Part shown: one piece after another, positions 33,879 through 45,148 of the stretch
Layout of the letters: every line of letters begins with the position of its first letter
Numbering within the stretch: position 1 is the stretch's first letter
From: Clonostachys chloroleuca
Lineage: Eukaryota > Ascomycota > Sordariomycetes > Hypocreales > Bionectriaceae
Direction: 5' to 3'
Assembly: GCA_037952775.1 (NCBI GenBank)
Contig: JBANAY010000001.1
Span: 4,092,001 to 4,156,000, forward strand
Length of the DNA: 64,000 nt
Translations under genes and position numbers: made by a program
Notes under the pieces: generated by a model
Seen by the model: the letters and a program-made list of their open reading frames with translations, nothing else
Database searches by the model: none
Told to the model about the DNA's origin: nothing

Positions 33879-35139
33879 TGTCAAATAGTATATACAAATT
33901 TAAATAAGAGATCGGATACCGAATATAAGTGATCAACTAATACAAAATAACTAGATATGAAAGGGAAGACTGCTCTATATACCGAAAATTATTACAACCA
34001 CGAGAAAATGCGATGGATAACCATCATGGAGAAAAGTCTCAGTGAACTTGTAGCGATGGAGCCCGATCACATCACTCGGAATAATATGCGGTGATCCCGA
34101 CAGGAGCGAGGCCGATTAGAAACTTGTTCGTCCCCGCCGCTCAAGAGAATGTGCTCACTACTAGTTCACGGCTGTGAAGGCAGATTCCCCAACAATGGCA
34201 TTTCTCCGCACCAAAACTACCCAAGATGGGGAATTTCGAGGCTAGCTGCTGCCGAGTGTGGATTTCCTCATTTTCCATTACCTACTTTGTCGGAAGGAAG
34301 CCGAGAGAGCCTCTCGAGTGTGGTAGCTCTCTCCTAATTACCAAATTCTGACTACGCCCAGCCTCGGGACCTAACATGTACCATGGGGCTTCCAGGAGGT
34401 CCTGAACGAGAGGGAGTGTATGGATGAATCTTTCCGATCATGGGGTTATGGTATCCTCTTGGTTGTGGATGACACCCGAACAGCACATGTGGTGGTACTC
34501 ACTCAAATTCCCTAATTAGGAAAAGCAGATCCGGCACACTGGTGGTAAGATATTTGCACAACGACAGTCCGACTTCGCTTCCCTTTTCACGCTCGGGTCA
34601 AAACGGGACAGAACTGAGGTCGAATGTCAGATTTAGATGCCGTTTACTGATCCCGTCGTCAGGGTCGACTTGGCGCAACATTTGCGTCCCTGTCGGCCTT
34701 GAGGAGGTGGAGACGCATTCAGTGAGACGTAAATGTGGTGTGAGAAAAACAAAGGGGGAAATATTGCCTGAATTGGCAATGGTGTGAACTTCGAGCATAT
34801 CCATGAATAACCAAATATTAGGAAAACTAGGCGAGATCAACACGCCGGTTTAACGATTTCTAGACGGCACTAAGCCCCGGTCAAAATTGTTCCAAGTTTC
34901 GAGAAAAGCAAGATTTGGAGCACCTCCCGAATGTTCCTCATCAAGCATACTAAGCAAAAAGCTTCAATATAGAGATTTCCCCCGAGGAGATCTGATGCGA
35001 AACGTAATTATTGGAGTATCTATCAGTGTCTATTTATAAAGGACCTTTTAACAGAACCGTTTCATTCGTATCTCATTAATCGTGCCAAAAAGCCCTCTAG
35101 CAAGTCGCCAAATATTGACCTCCTCATCACAGACATTGG
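33879..35139. other. intergenic, hydratase promoter and transporter 3' flank
   Basis: About 1.3 kb with no supported gene; frames at 34149-34337 and 34542-34843 have no motif. Confidence 0.5.
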
Positions 35140-37352
35140 TTACAATGAGTAGGGAGTAGTTTTTCTTGTAATGTAGATTTGCCCGATAAGGACAGCACTG
35201 CCAACCACCATCGTGAATGCAATGATTGGGATATTGATCCGTGCAAACTCGAGGTTCCCAACCTTGATATGCTTCTTCATGAGAATGTCGCGCCAGAGCA
35301 GCCCAGCCAAAGAGGCACTGAAGGCGGTGCTGAATGCTCCGTAGTTGACACCCAATGCCATTCCGTAGACGGTGGCCCAGAATGTGCGATCGCTTATGGC
35401 GACACCATTCTGGCGATGTATTTCTTGCCACGCTTGGATCACGCGTGAAAGCAGAATTGTAGTCCCAATGTTTGTGCCGGCAAACTTCCCTTTTTTTAGC
35501 TGCAGGATGTCTCGAAGGTGGAACTGGGAAGACTTACGTTGCATAGAATAACAGAGAGAAACCCCATGCCACCAATGGCGCCGACTGTCCCTGTCTTTTC
35601 TACCCAATGGTCCCACCCGTACGCAAAGACGGGCACCCAGCCCTTGGTAACTAGGGCCTGCACAAGCACGAACATGGCAAAGGCAAATGGTACCAGCGGC
35701 AGCGGCAGAAGCATGAGGACCGTGGTTGCGTTTGGGAAGGTCTCTCGCAGCCAGGCCCAGCTATCTCTGATCAAGGAAACAAGGGTCGCATGGTCTGACG
35801 AATTCACTTGGCAGGTACTTGTGGATGAGTTTCGTGGCTCTTTTGCGCTCAGAGTGTTCTTGGGATCCTCGTATAAATGTTGTACTGGCGGTGGTTTCTC
35901 GTTGTCGGCATGCTGCTGAATCTCTGGGTTTGTCCTTTGGGTAGTGGCTGCCTCGGAAATTTCTGTTGAGATTTCGGTTAGCTTGATCTTACTTGGCGAA
36001 CCATTCTCACTAATCTGGGACAAGAGTGAACATCAGAATGCATACCATGGCCTGTAGTAGTAGTAACTTGTGGCGATATCGCTCTGGTATTGGTGCTGGA
36101 CTCAATATCCCCATCACCGCTTAGCATTTCCAGATGGTTCTGGCCGTTACGTGCGATTTTCCGTGTTTCTTCCCGTTTGAACCACCCAAAGGCAAGGTCC
36201 CAACAGAGCATGACGACTGCAGCGGGAAGGGTAATCCAAAACACATGCAACTGGCCGTGTCCTCCCATGACGGCGTTGATTGTAAGAAGGGTAATCAGAG
36301 TCACCGCCATCAGAAGACTTCCAAAGATAGCGCCCGGCTTGTCAAGAAACGGATTCATGATCTCCGCCAGTGGGAGAATCTTTTCTTCTAAGACATCCCC
36401 TTCTCCACTAGAGACTCGGGAGTTTGGAATATTGGGGTTAACCGGCTTCTTCTCTCTTTCTTCAAGAGGAAGTTCATGTATGTCGATGGTCTTGGGGATG
36501 AGTCCCTCACCTCGGAACACGACATAGAGAAGGAAGGGGAAGAGGGTGATGGCAGTGATAACAACAGGGACGATCATGTTCGCGGTGTAGTTGATGAATT
36601 TGATCTCAAAGGCCCCAGCCAGAACAAGGTTGGTAGGGTTGGATGACACGAGGATGGCGGAAGCGATATTGGCCATGGAGAACTGTGTGAAAATCCATGC
36701 TCTCGGGTTTGCAATATTGCTTGAAGCACGGGTCATGTACGCCAAGAAAGGGGTCCCAGATAGAATGATAGGGTCGTTGCCAACACATCCGCTCAGCAAG
36801 AAGAAGAAGGCGTACAGGAAAAAGAAGAGGCGGTGGCCAGCCTTCCCTGCGCGCTGGAGAACCTTGAGTGCGAGGTACCTGATGAGACCCGATGCGTCGA
36901 TAGAGATGGCGATGTAGGCCAGTGTGATGAAAAAGATCATAATGTCAAGCGGAGAAATGTTGGCAGTCCCAATAGTGCCGTCGTGGACTTCTTTTCGACC
37001 TATCGCCAAGATTGCCAGCAGAAACAGATCTGCTATCAAAGGCGCCGTGATCAAGTTCATCGGGAACCGCAGTCGCACATACGCCTTGCCGCCATCTGCT
37101 GGGGACTCATATCGACGGGGGATGATTCTCAACGAGCTGAGACAGTCCAGGCAAGCGTAATAGATTGATTTGGGTACGAGAATCGGTATGTGGAAAGGGA
37201 AGAGCACATTGATGTCTGCCAAATTGCCCGCTTAGCGCCTGCGTCTCCATTCTCTTGGTCATTCTGCGCAACTCACTGGTCAGGACGAACACGATGAGCG
37301 TGACGATCGATCGCCAATGCGTGATCTTGGACGTGTCAAGATCTTCGGCCAT
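35140..37352 (-). CDS. CitMHS/ArsB-type ion transporter
   Basis: Four exons (37352-37277, 37215-36046, 35962-35538, 35484-35140) give 671 residues in frame. The third junction uses donor GTATGC and an acceptor after a GCTAAC branch point. About eleven membrane segments are visible, for example ITAPLIADLFLLAILAIG, RLFFFLYAFFFLLSGCVGND and LMAVTLITLLTINAVMGG. Family hallmarks of the ion-transporter superfamily are GCVGNDPIILSGTPFLAYM and SSNPTNLVLAGAFEI in the first half, and NFAGTNIGTTILLSRV, which matches the second pseudo-symmetric half. A long charged loop (about residues 370-460) separates the halves. Related proteins carry Na+, citrate, sulfate or arsenite. The substrate is not determined; the neighbours suggest an organic anion. 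Confidence 0.85.
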
Positions 37353-39211
37353 TTTCTCGAGCCGGTTCTGGCAAGCAGTGGTGCGCAGTTGGGCTGCACC
37401 CCGCGAAAGAGAAGATTGACGGGAGCAGGTTTGGAGAGAGGCGAGACGGAGATTCACCTGCTTCTTCAGTCTTCCAGGGAGCAATTTAGCGTAAGTACCT
37501 ATTGACGTCAAGGCAAATTTTCCACAGCGGCTCCACCGCAACATTGAATCGATGGATGCAACGCAGATTATTATTGTTTGGATGAGTTGAATTACGCCTC
37601 ACCATCTCTCGTATTGTCGCTGCCCAATTGCGCTTTCTATCAATTCAGACTTGTCACAAAGCTCATGCGGGCTCTGTAAGACATTGTCTCACTTCGCAAT
37701 TCTCAATTACCCGACCGAGCAACTGTGATCATGATTCTGCTCAGTATGACTCAATAGGATCATGAACGAGGGCTGAGAGGGAAATGCATTTCATGAGGGC
37801 TCCAATTCTTGGCGAAGGTCACTTGAACTGGGCTGTGCGATGATGACGACAATCGAGAAACTTATCAGGCCAATGAAATAGTGCAATTGAACCACGCTAT
37901 TTTTGTGAGAGAATTGACACGCCGCCACCAAATTTGAGGTCAACTTGGCAGTGGCTTGGCTGAGCCTTGCCTCTATCTCAATCACAGAAATCATTTTGGG
38001 AGCCTTCCCTGGACGTCTCTATTAAAGACAAGAATAAAGTTATGCTTGCGTTACCTTTCACACAGATTGATTCTTTCCGAAGGTCAGTGAAGCTGCAGGG
38101 TAAGTGAACTAATAATGTACCCTGGTGTTCTGGTTCGCTGACCGGATGCACAGCTGGACGGTTAGATCCTGGCCGACGAGCATGGCGAGGGATTGAACAA
38201 GCAGAGAGTGAGAGGAGAATAAAAATAAAAATAAGGACGACTATATGCAAACTGCTGAGTCGCACATTGCCTTGGGGCTGTTATGTAAGGTAAATCCCAC
38301 ATTCTTGCCTACGAGGAGTCATCTCACCACCAAAGCTCAAGCTGTCCGGAATCGGATCCCGAGCCCGTTCCTCACCTCCAGTTCCGATCCCTGCCCGTTA
38401 ATTATTCCCCAAAAAATGCCTACCATGGGGGTAATCACACCAAATCTGAAGCCAGCCTGAAGCCACATTTTTTCCCTCTCTACGTGCAAGATCTTCCGAT
38501 TATAGGGAGCTCTCTGTGCTTTGGCGACTGGCTTTCACTTCAATATGCTATCTATCATATGAACAAGCTATCAATCATGTCATTCAGGCTATCTCTACAC
38601 ATATTTGATCTAGTCATGCCATACTGTCTCACCAGCGCGATTTAGGCCTGCTTGTCTGGCCCCAATAGAGAGCGACTCTTCTCCGCATGTCACACACCGC
38701 ACTGCTCTCTTTTTGCCTTTTGAGGTGACCTGTAGACTAATCAGCGTCCCTGCCCATGATCCGTCCATTCATCCACTTGCCTAGTGGATTTACTAGCTCT
38801 CACCGGAATCCAGACACACCAGATCGGTTCACTTATTCAGCCAGCCGGGCGGGATAGCACCGAGCCGGGAGGGGGTGTATGGAAGAGGCGATCCGTCCGT
38901 CAGGCAGCGAAAAATTACCTGTTGCCGGCATTGTTTGACGGTTAGTGCGCGGAATCGAGTGGGGAGAGAATACGTGATAGCATCTACCCCCGGAACTCAT
39001 GGACGCTGTTGCCAATGTGATGAGTGACCCTGCTACGTATTTAGTATCATGCAGGCAATGGCAATGAGGTGTGCCAGCGATCCTGAACCTTGATTCCTAC
39101 TCCCTCAATCCCCCGCTGTTTGCCTCTTCACTCACCTGCTCCTCAACTCAGCAAGAGAGAGGAAAAAGAACATCATCACTACACCAGGCTAGCAATTCAC
39201 AATCATCCGCC
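37353..39211. other. divergent promoter region, transporter and aldehyde dehydrogenase
   Basis: About 1.9 kb between divergently transcribed genes, with no supported coding region. It is long enough for two separate promoters, but could also carry shared control elements. Confidence 0.5.
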
Positions 39212-40777
39212 ATGGCTCCGCTCGCTTCTTCTCTTCAGGATCCTTCGCTTCTGATCGAGAAGGCGTACATCAACGGTGAATGGGTCTCATCAAAGTCAGG
39301 GGAGACATTCGAGGTCCGCAACCCCGCCACGGACGAGGTGCTTGGCTCGTGCCCGGAATCAAACCTTGACGACCTCAACGACGCAATCGCCGCCGCAGAA
39401 GCAGCATTTCCCCTGTGGCGGGCTCAGAGCGGTCGCGCCCGGGCGCGCATCCTGCGAAAATGGTTTGACTTGATCACTGCTAGCAAGGTAGACATTGGAG
39501 CAATTATAACTGCAGAAAATGGCAAAGCCAAGCCTGACGCCGAGGGCGAGGCCGTCTTCACTGCTGGATTCTTCGAGTGGTTTGCCGAGGAGGCGCCCCG
39601 CCTGTACGGCGATGTCGTGCCTCACAGCAACCCTACTTCCAGAACCACAATCCTGAAGCAGCCAATCGGCGTATGTGGTCTCATTCTCCCATGGAATTTC
39701 CCTATGGCTATGGGTGCTCGCAAGATCGCTGCAGCCCTGGCCGCCGGATGCACTGTTGTCGCCAAGTCCGATGGTCTCACTCCATTTTCCTCCAACACTC
39801 TGGCTCTTCTGGGTGAGCGCGCAGGTCTGCCCAAGGGTGTTTTGAATATCGTCACTTCTCTGAAGAATACCCCCAAGCTGGGACTCGCAATGTGCGAGTC
39901 GGACGTCATCAAGAAAATTTCCTTCACTGGATCTACCAGAGTTGGCAAGCTGTTGATGAAGCAGTCTGCCAGCACGCTCAAGAAACTCAGCCTCGAACTA
40001 GGGGGCAACGCCCCCTTCATCGTTTTCGACGATGCAGACATCAAGACGGCCGTGCAGAGCGCTCTCATCGCCAAATTCAAGGTCACTGGCCAAACCTGCG
40101 TTTGTGCCAACAGAATCTATGTCCAGGAGGGGATCTACGACGAGTTCGCCAAGCAGTTTGTCGAGGGTGTCAAGGGCTTTCGCGTAGGCCCCGGCACCGA
40201 CCCCAGTGTCACCCACGGTCCCTTGACCACCAGCGTGGCCAAGGTCGAGGAGCATGTGCAGGATGCTGTGTCCAAGAAGGCTAAAGTCCTTCTTGGTGGC
40301 AACCGCCTGCCCAACCTCGGGAATAACTTCTATGAGCTGACTGTCCTGGGCGATGTTGACGACACCATGGTCGTCTCCAGCGAGGAAACATTTGGTCCCT
40401 TGGCTGCCATTACCAAGTTCAAGACCGAAGACGAGGTGATCAAGAGGGCCAACAGTGTTGAGGTTGGTCTGGCTTCATACCTCATGACCACTGATCTCAA
40501 TCGCTACCACCGTGTCACTGAAAGGCTGGAGTTTGGAATGGTGGCGGTCAATACAGGCGTCATTGCCGACCATGGTGCTCCGTAAGTGTTGAACCCCACG
40601 TTCTATATTCCCCTTGCATTTTGTGACGTCCGCAACTAATCATTTTCTCGCAGATTTGGCGGTGTTAAGCACTCCGGCTTTGGTCGTGAGGGAAGCAAAT
40701 ATGGCTGCGACGACTACTTGGTGCACAAGACAATTGTGACCGGGGGCATTGACACAAAGTACAATAGCCTCTTGTAA
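39212..40777 (+). CDS. aldehyde dehydrogenase, succinate-semialdehyde type
   Basis: Exons 39212-40581 and 40654-40777 are joined across a 72 bp intron (donor GTAAGT, acceptor CGCAG), giving 497 residues. I start at ATG 39212 ([19 protein letters not shown]) and not the upstream GTG. The ALDH signatures are [29 protein letters not shown], the general-base Glu (about E262) in LELGGNAPF, the catalytic Cys (about C296) in GQTCVCANR, and [10 protein letters not shown]. The C-terminal [18 protein letters not shown] resembles succinate-semialdehyde dehydrogenases of the GABA shunt. It oxidises an aldehyde to the acid with NAD(P)+, probably in the cytosol. A role on a muconic-type semialdehyde is possible given the hydratase nearby. 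Confidence 0.92.
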
Positions 40778-40958
40778 TAAACAAGTAAGAAATAACGGGA
40801 CGTATATAGATGCTGGATTTGGATAAATGAAATATAAAACTGCTCTATCACTTATAAGTATGAATGCCTGGCGGGAACTTTTCGATCCTGCAGTGAGCCT
40901 TTTGGATACCGCGAGATGCTTATGTCACTTTTCTCCAACAGGGCTTCACAACCAATGA

Positions 40959-41054
40959 GGTCGCTTAACTCAGTTGGTTAGAGTGCCGTACTAATACATA
41001 CATCCAATGTGTCTAGTAATGCGGACGTCGCCAGTTCGATCCTGGTAGTGACCA
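40959..41054 (+). tRNA. tRNA-Ile (anticodon AAU) with a 22-nt intron
   Basis: The acceptor stem GGTCGCT pairs with AGTGACC (one G-T pair), followed by the discriminator A. The D-arm is ACTCAGTTGGTTAGAGT, the anticodon stem CCGTA/TGCGG, and the T-arm GCCAG-TTCGATC-CTGGT. The anticodon loop reads CTAATA-A with AAT at the anticodon, interrupted after the base next to the anticodon by 22 nt, the usual position for nuclear tRNA introns. The A and B boxes of the internal RNA polymerase III promoter are intact. A T-rich stretch (ATCTTATCTTTTT) directly downstream can end transcription. Confidence 0.88.
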
Positions 41055-41065
41055 TCTTATCTTTT
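41055..41065 (+). terminator. RNA polymerase III terminator of the tRNA gene
   Basis: A short oligo-T run follows the tRNA 3' end within 15 bases, the usual Pol III stop signal. Confidence 0.45.
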
Positions 41066-41727
41066 TGCCCCTCTACGTGGGGATGGGTTTGGTGCGGAAA
41101 AGGAAATTAACTTTGTTGCTGCCTTCTATGAAGCTTACCCTGATGCTACTTTTTACTTTTGAGGCCTTGCTGTCGAAATTATTGTGTGAGATCCCGCCAG
41201 CACTGCCATTCCGACATGGTTTCTCCATCACATGTGTTGAAAATGCCTTCATTATCGATCCTAAGACTTTATTTAGTACGACAGGGCGTAGGGCGACAAT
41301 GGGCCGTTCTTGCAGAGTAGTCTACACCTAAGCAAGGAAGAGAAAATATTTACTTTAGGCACAGTTGATCATTTGATGTCAAACAATTCTTAGCTCTGCC
41401 CGAGGAATCAGGGGCAACTCCTGTAAAAGCATAACATGATTTGACTTTGAATTCGTTGGGAAACAAATCAAATAATTCGCCATGTTCCCGGGTCTTTCAC
41501 AATTTCAAATGTCATGAGTCTCCCGGGTTTACACCTGGCGGTCACCAGGTTACAAAGTTTTCTCATTTTACCTTCGTAACTCAGATGCTAGTACCTTAAA
41601 TCTTGGTATTAAAACAGCAGTTCTCCCTCCCCAGGCAGCCCCTATTCTTTCCTTACATCATCTCGACTCACATCTATTCTTGCAAGTTTGGAAATAGCCT
41701 CTATCGTTATCTTGATATTTCGGTATA
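41066..41727. other. intergenic, nothing recognised
   Basis: A short open frame at 41065-41331 has no motif. The rest is the promoter of the following membrane protein gene. Confidence 0.5.
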
Positions 41728-42522
41728 ATGAGTGGACATCGGTTTATGGCCCTCATTTTGGGTTGCGTGAAGTTAATTTGCATCTTGTCTTTGGTCGTGG
41801 GAATAATCATGGGGTCTCTTTTGGAGAATCAGTTGTCTCATAAATTCGGTGGTCTCGGGTTCGACGACCAGATTCATGGCATCACAGTCTTGATGATCAC
41901 GGTACTGCCCCGCGGACCCCATTCATTTCCATGTTATTAATCCAGTGCCCCTTGGCTGACTCCATGATTTACCCATCCCTCTAGACTGGTGGATTTTGCG
42001 GTTGGACGATCGTCTCGATCATCGGAGCGATAGCCTGCCGGCCACGATGGACGTGGGTCACCGGTGTCTTGGACATGTTCTTCATCTCCGTTATCGCGGT
42101 CAATCTACCACTCCTAATTACTCTAACAAACTTCACCTGCGATCCCGATCTCGAAAATGGCGTTTGCGATTTCTCCACCATCATGGCCGGAGCGTATTTC
42201 ATCGCTATGTACGTCCTATCCAGCTTGATGTTCCACTCCGTCGTCAACTTGTGTTCGTTAACCTGTCATTTTGGGTATCAGTCTTCTTACCATCTTCTCA
42301 GGAGTCATTGCCATTGTGATTTCCCTGTGGCCTTTCAAGTACGAAGGCGAAACCGAACATCGACATGTGATCTGGCTTCGGTGTGTCAAAGGCTGGGGTA
42401 CGAGTATTCGGGGGGCTATGTCGTGGCGTCCAAGCACACCGCGTTCGTTTTGGCCGGGGAAAGAACCTGGCCGAGAGAGACTCGATAGTATTACATTGGA
42501 AGAGCGCAATTTGGGTAGGTAG
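41728..42522 (+). CDS. small multi-pass membrane protein, function unknown
   Basis: Three exons (41728-41901, 41985-42252, 42305-42522) give 219 residues. The first intron is clear (donor GTACTG, acceptor CTCTAG). The second (donor GTTCGT, acceptor CAGGAG) was chosen because the neighbouring acceptor would create a stop. Hydrophobic spans are FMALILGCVKLICILSLVVG, GWTIVSIIGAIAC, VLDMFFISVIAVNLPLLI, FIAMYVLSSLMF and FIAIVISLWPF. The loop between the third and fourth has two cysteines (TCDPDLENGVC). The cytosolic tail is basic. This four-to-five-helix layout resembles MARVEL-like fungal proteins. I do not know a function. Confidence 0.6.
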
Positions 42523-42764
42523 ATTCTTGTCGGGATCATTTGTGGAGGTGGCGGACTGCTAGTTACTGTGAGAGGCTAAATTGCAAGAAAAAAAGATTTA
42601 CAAGAGATCTACTGGGCTGAGAAATTAGGGCGAAATGACTTGCTTAGTTGATTGATTTGAATGAAAGATGGCCAATATCATTTAATAACAATCATTGATA
42701 GTCGCAACGACGAATAAGAGTCCAAATAAATAGCAGGATGTTATTCTCTTTAAGAAGTACTTGG

Positions 42765-44525
42765 TCAAGATATCTCTAGAAGGTCCTCTAGAATATGCTC
42801 TGGGGGAAGTTGATCATGGCGAGAGTTCTGAAACTTCCCTTTGCGTGGGCTTGGCGGCATTGAATGAAGGACGTCCATGTAGCGTTTGACCTCTGCTGGA
42901 CGGTAATCGTGTAGATCTAGAATGGAAAGTATTAGGATCACAGACCCACGAATTAATGAGTACTAAAACGTACCTTGCGATATTCTCTTCCGCAGCTTTC
43001 GTATTTTAAACAACAATAGAACTAGTGCTAGGTCAGATGCTTCGAAATTCTTAAAACATTTCTGAGCAATCTTCAACGCTTGTTGCATCTCCAGCCGCCT
43101 TGTTGTATACTCGCTGGACCATATGTTGTTCCGAAGCTCTCGCACATGGCCGGAGCATGTCTTTCTTGCCACAGCATCATCAAACTCAGGATATAGATTA
43201 TACAACCCTGCTTGAATTAGCTGGGAAAGAGACATTACACAAGAGCGTCCGCCATGATGCAACGCTCCTTGAGACAGATATTCTCCATTATCGTAATCAT
43301 CATTGCCAAGCCGATGATTGAAGAAGCTCTCCATTTCTTTATCGCGTTTAGCAATGCCACGATATGCGTGAAGCAAGGACTTGCTGTGTGCAAACTGTCC
43401 ACGAGGAAATTTCGTCGTATCGACCGCGCATATTTTCACCTCGTAAGGTGTTTGCCAGCGGTCCTTGCAAGGCCTACGCCCATAGCATCTCCAAATCGCG
43501 CACTGAATAGTGAAAAGCAGGGAGCTGCTCCACGATACGAGATTGTCCGACTCTTCTGCTCTAAAGTCAATGTTTCTCAAATGTTTGAACAGCATCGATG
43601 CTGCTTCGTCGTCCTGTAGGGAGAGAAGGTCGATTCTGTCACGCCAAGATTCTGCATGGGGATACTTGGTCTCCATAGAGGCCACGATGCCTCCATTGAG
43701 GGTACACGAGCTTTCAATGTCGAATGCTCTGAACAAATACCGTGGGACATCTGCAAGCTGACATCCAGGATGGCGACTTGCTGGAGGATAGAAGAGAGTT
43801 GGCCCACCGTAGCATTTGTTGAGTGCTTCAACCCAAAATCTGACCCACTGCTCGGCAGTCTTCTCTTGTTCTTTTCTCTGGCTGTCCAATCTGCGAGGAC
43901 TTCTCGCCCCGTACGCCTCGGAGTAGGCTTCGTCATTAAGAAAGCGGTCTTCATGGTCGTAGTAGGCTTCGCTCTCGAAATGAGGATCGTAAGGAGTTAC
44001 AAGACAGGCCTCAGACAATGGAATGAAGTAGTTGTCCGGGTGTAGACGACCATTGAGACATTCTTCATAGCACAATTCCAACACTTCTCGGAGTACGTCG
44101 GCATCGTCGCACGAACTATCGAGCACATGTTGAATGATATCCCTTACATCTCTCGTGAAGTGAGAGAGCATCTTCTCCTCCGGCGATCCCGGTCGAGCAA
44201 GGGACACGATATATGCCTTGATATATGCTTCACTGTCATCACTGAGGCTCTCCGCCATCTTTTTGAGCTCCCTGGCCTGCCGTCTTACAGAGCTTATTTG
44301 GCCCATCTCCCGACCTGCAGGCGTCGGGATGGTTTTCCGATTGTCTATGGAAACGAGTATCTCCCTTGCCTGGGCAGCTGTAGCCTTGGAGGATTCCATC
44401 AGCGCCTCCAGAAGGCGATATAAGTCTGGCTGGGTCGTCTTCAGGACACCTGTCTCGAGGCCGGGCAGCCCACCGGGCTTCGGCTTCCCCATGTATACGA
44501 CCTGGTTGTAGGTATCGTCTGCCAT
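42765..44525 (-). CDS. DUF7587-like hypothetical protein
   Basis: Two exons (44525-42974 and 42916-42765) are joined across a 57 bp intron (donor GTACGT, acceptor TTCTAG), giving 567 residues. The open frame itself would stop at 42963, but the intron extends it in frame by 50 residues ending HILEDLLEIS. The N-terminus is helical and charged. Near residue 265 the segment DVPRYLFRAFDIESS matches the opening of the fungal DUF7587 domain, usually 'vPRyLFRvfsp.S'. The following LHAYRGIAKRDKE region and the C-terminal helices belong to the same unit. No catalytic residues are evident and no membrane or secretion signal is present. Function unknown. Confidence 0.72.
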
Positions 44526-45148
44526 GCTGCTGGATATACGCCAAATGAGACTGTGGGCGGTGATGCTGGAAGGAAGTTGTACTTGGGCTAATTTTAAATC
44601 GTAAGACGTGGCTTCACTGCAACCTTGCCCTGCAAGCCCCTCATCTGCCGGGCGGACTTTGAAACGGACCCTTAGATCGCGATCTGCACTTTTGCTATCT
44701 GCCCAGCGTGTTTGGAGAATCTCGCTGTCTGGGCGACAATGCGATGCTCCTATTTCATGAACGGCAATGAGTGCCCTTGAGATCCGGCGATGTATCCACT
44801 CAATAAATTTCGCGATGGGGTTATAAGAGACATGTATTGGAAATGGCGGTAATTCAATTGGGCGCTCTTCATCAAATTCAAAGTCTTTTTCCTAGATGTG
44901 CTTTGGACCTCCTCAAAAGCCCAAAGGATAGGGACTGAGTTGATTGACTCGACTGTGATGGCAGCTTGGTAGAGTTCCAAATTCGCAAAATACAACATGT
45001 CACTGTAAACATGACGACGCTAAAGTACCATGGGACTCGGTATACGAGTTAATTTAACCAGGCATGTCTATAAAGCAGGGGTATGATTCCTGACAATCCC
45101 GTCATTGGAAATGCGGCGATTAACCGAACGGGACGCGTTCTGCCTATC
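44526..45148. other. intergenic, nothing recognised
   Basis: The promoter of the DUF7587-like gene and the 3' flank of the peptidase. The frame 44750-44998 minus is unsupported. Confidence 0.5.

Noticed and set aside
36090..37168. Plus-strand frames over the transporter at 35140-37352
   Set aside because: Antisense to a strongly supported membrane protein; no motifs.
39071..39211. N-terminal extension of the aldehyde dehydrogenase from a GTG codon
   Set aside because: Fungal nuclear genes rarely start at GTG, and the ATG at 39212 fits homologous ALDH starts.
39622..40255. Frames antisense to the aldehyde dehydrogenase
   Set aside because: Shadow frames of codon-biased coding DNA.
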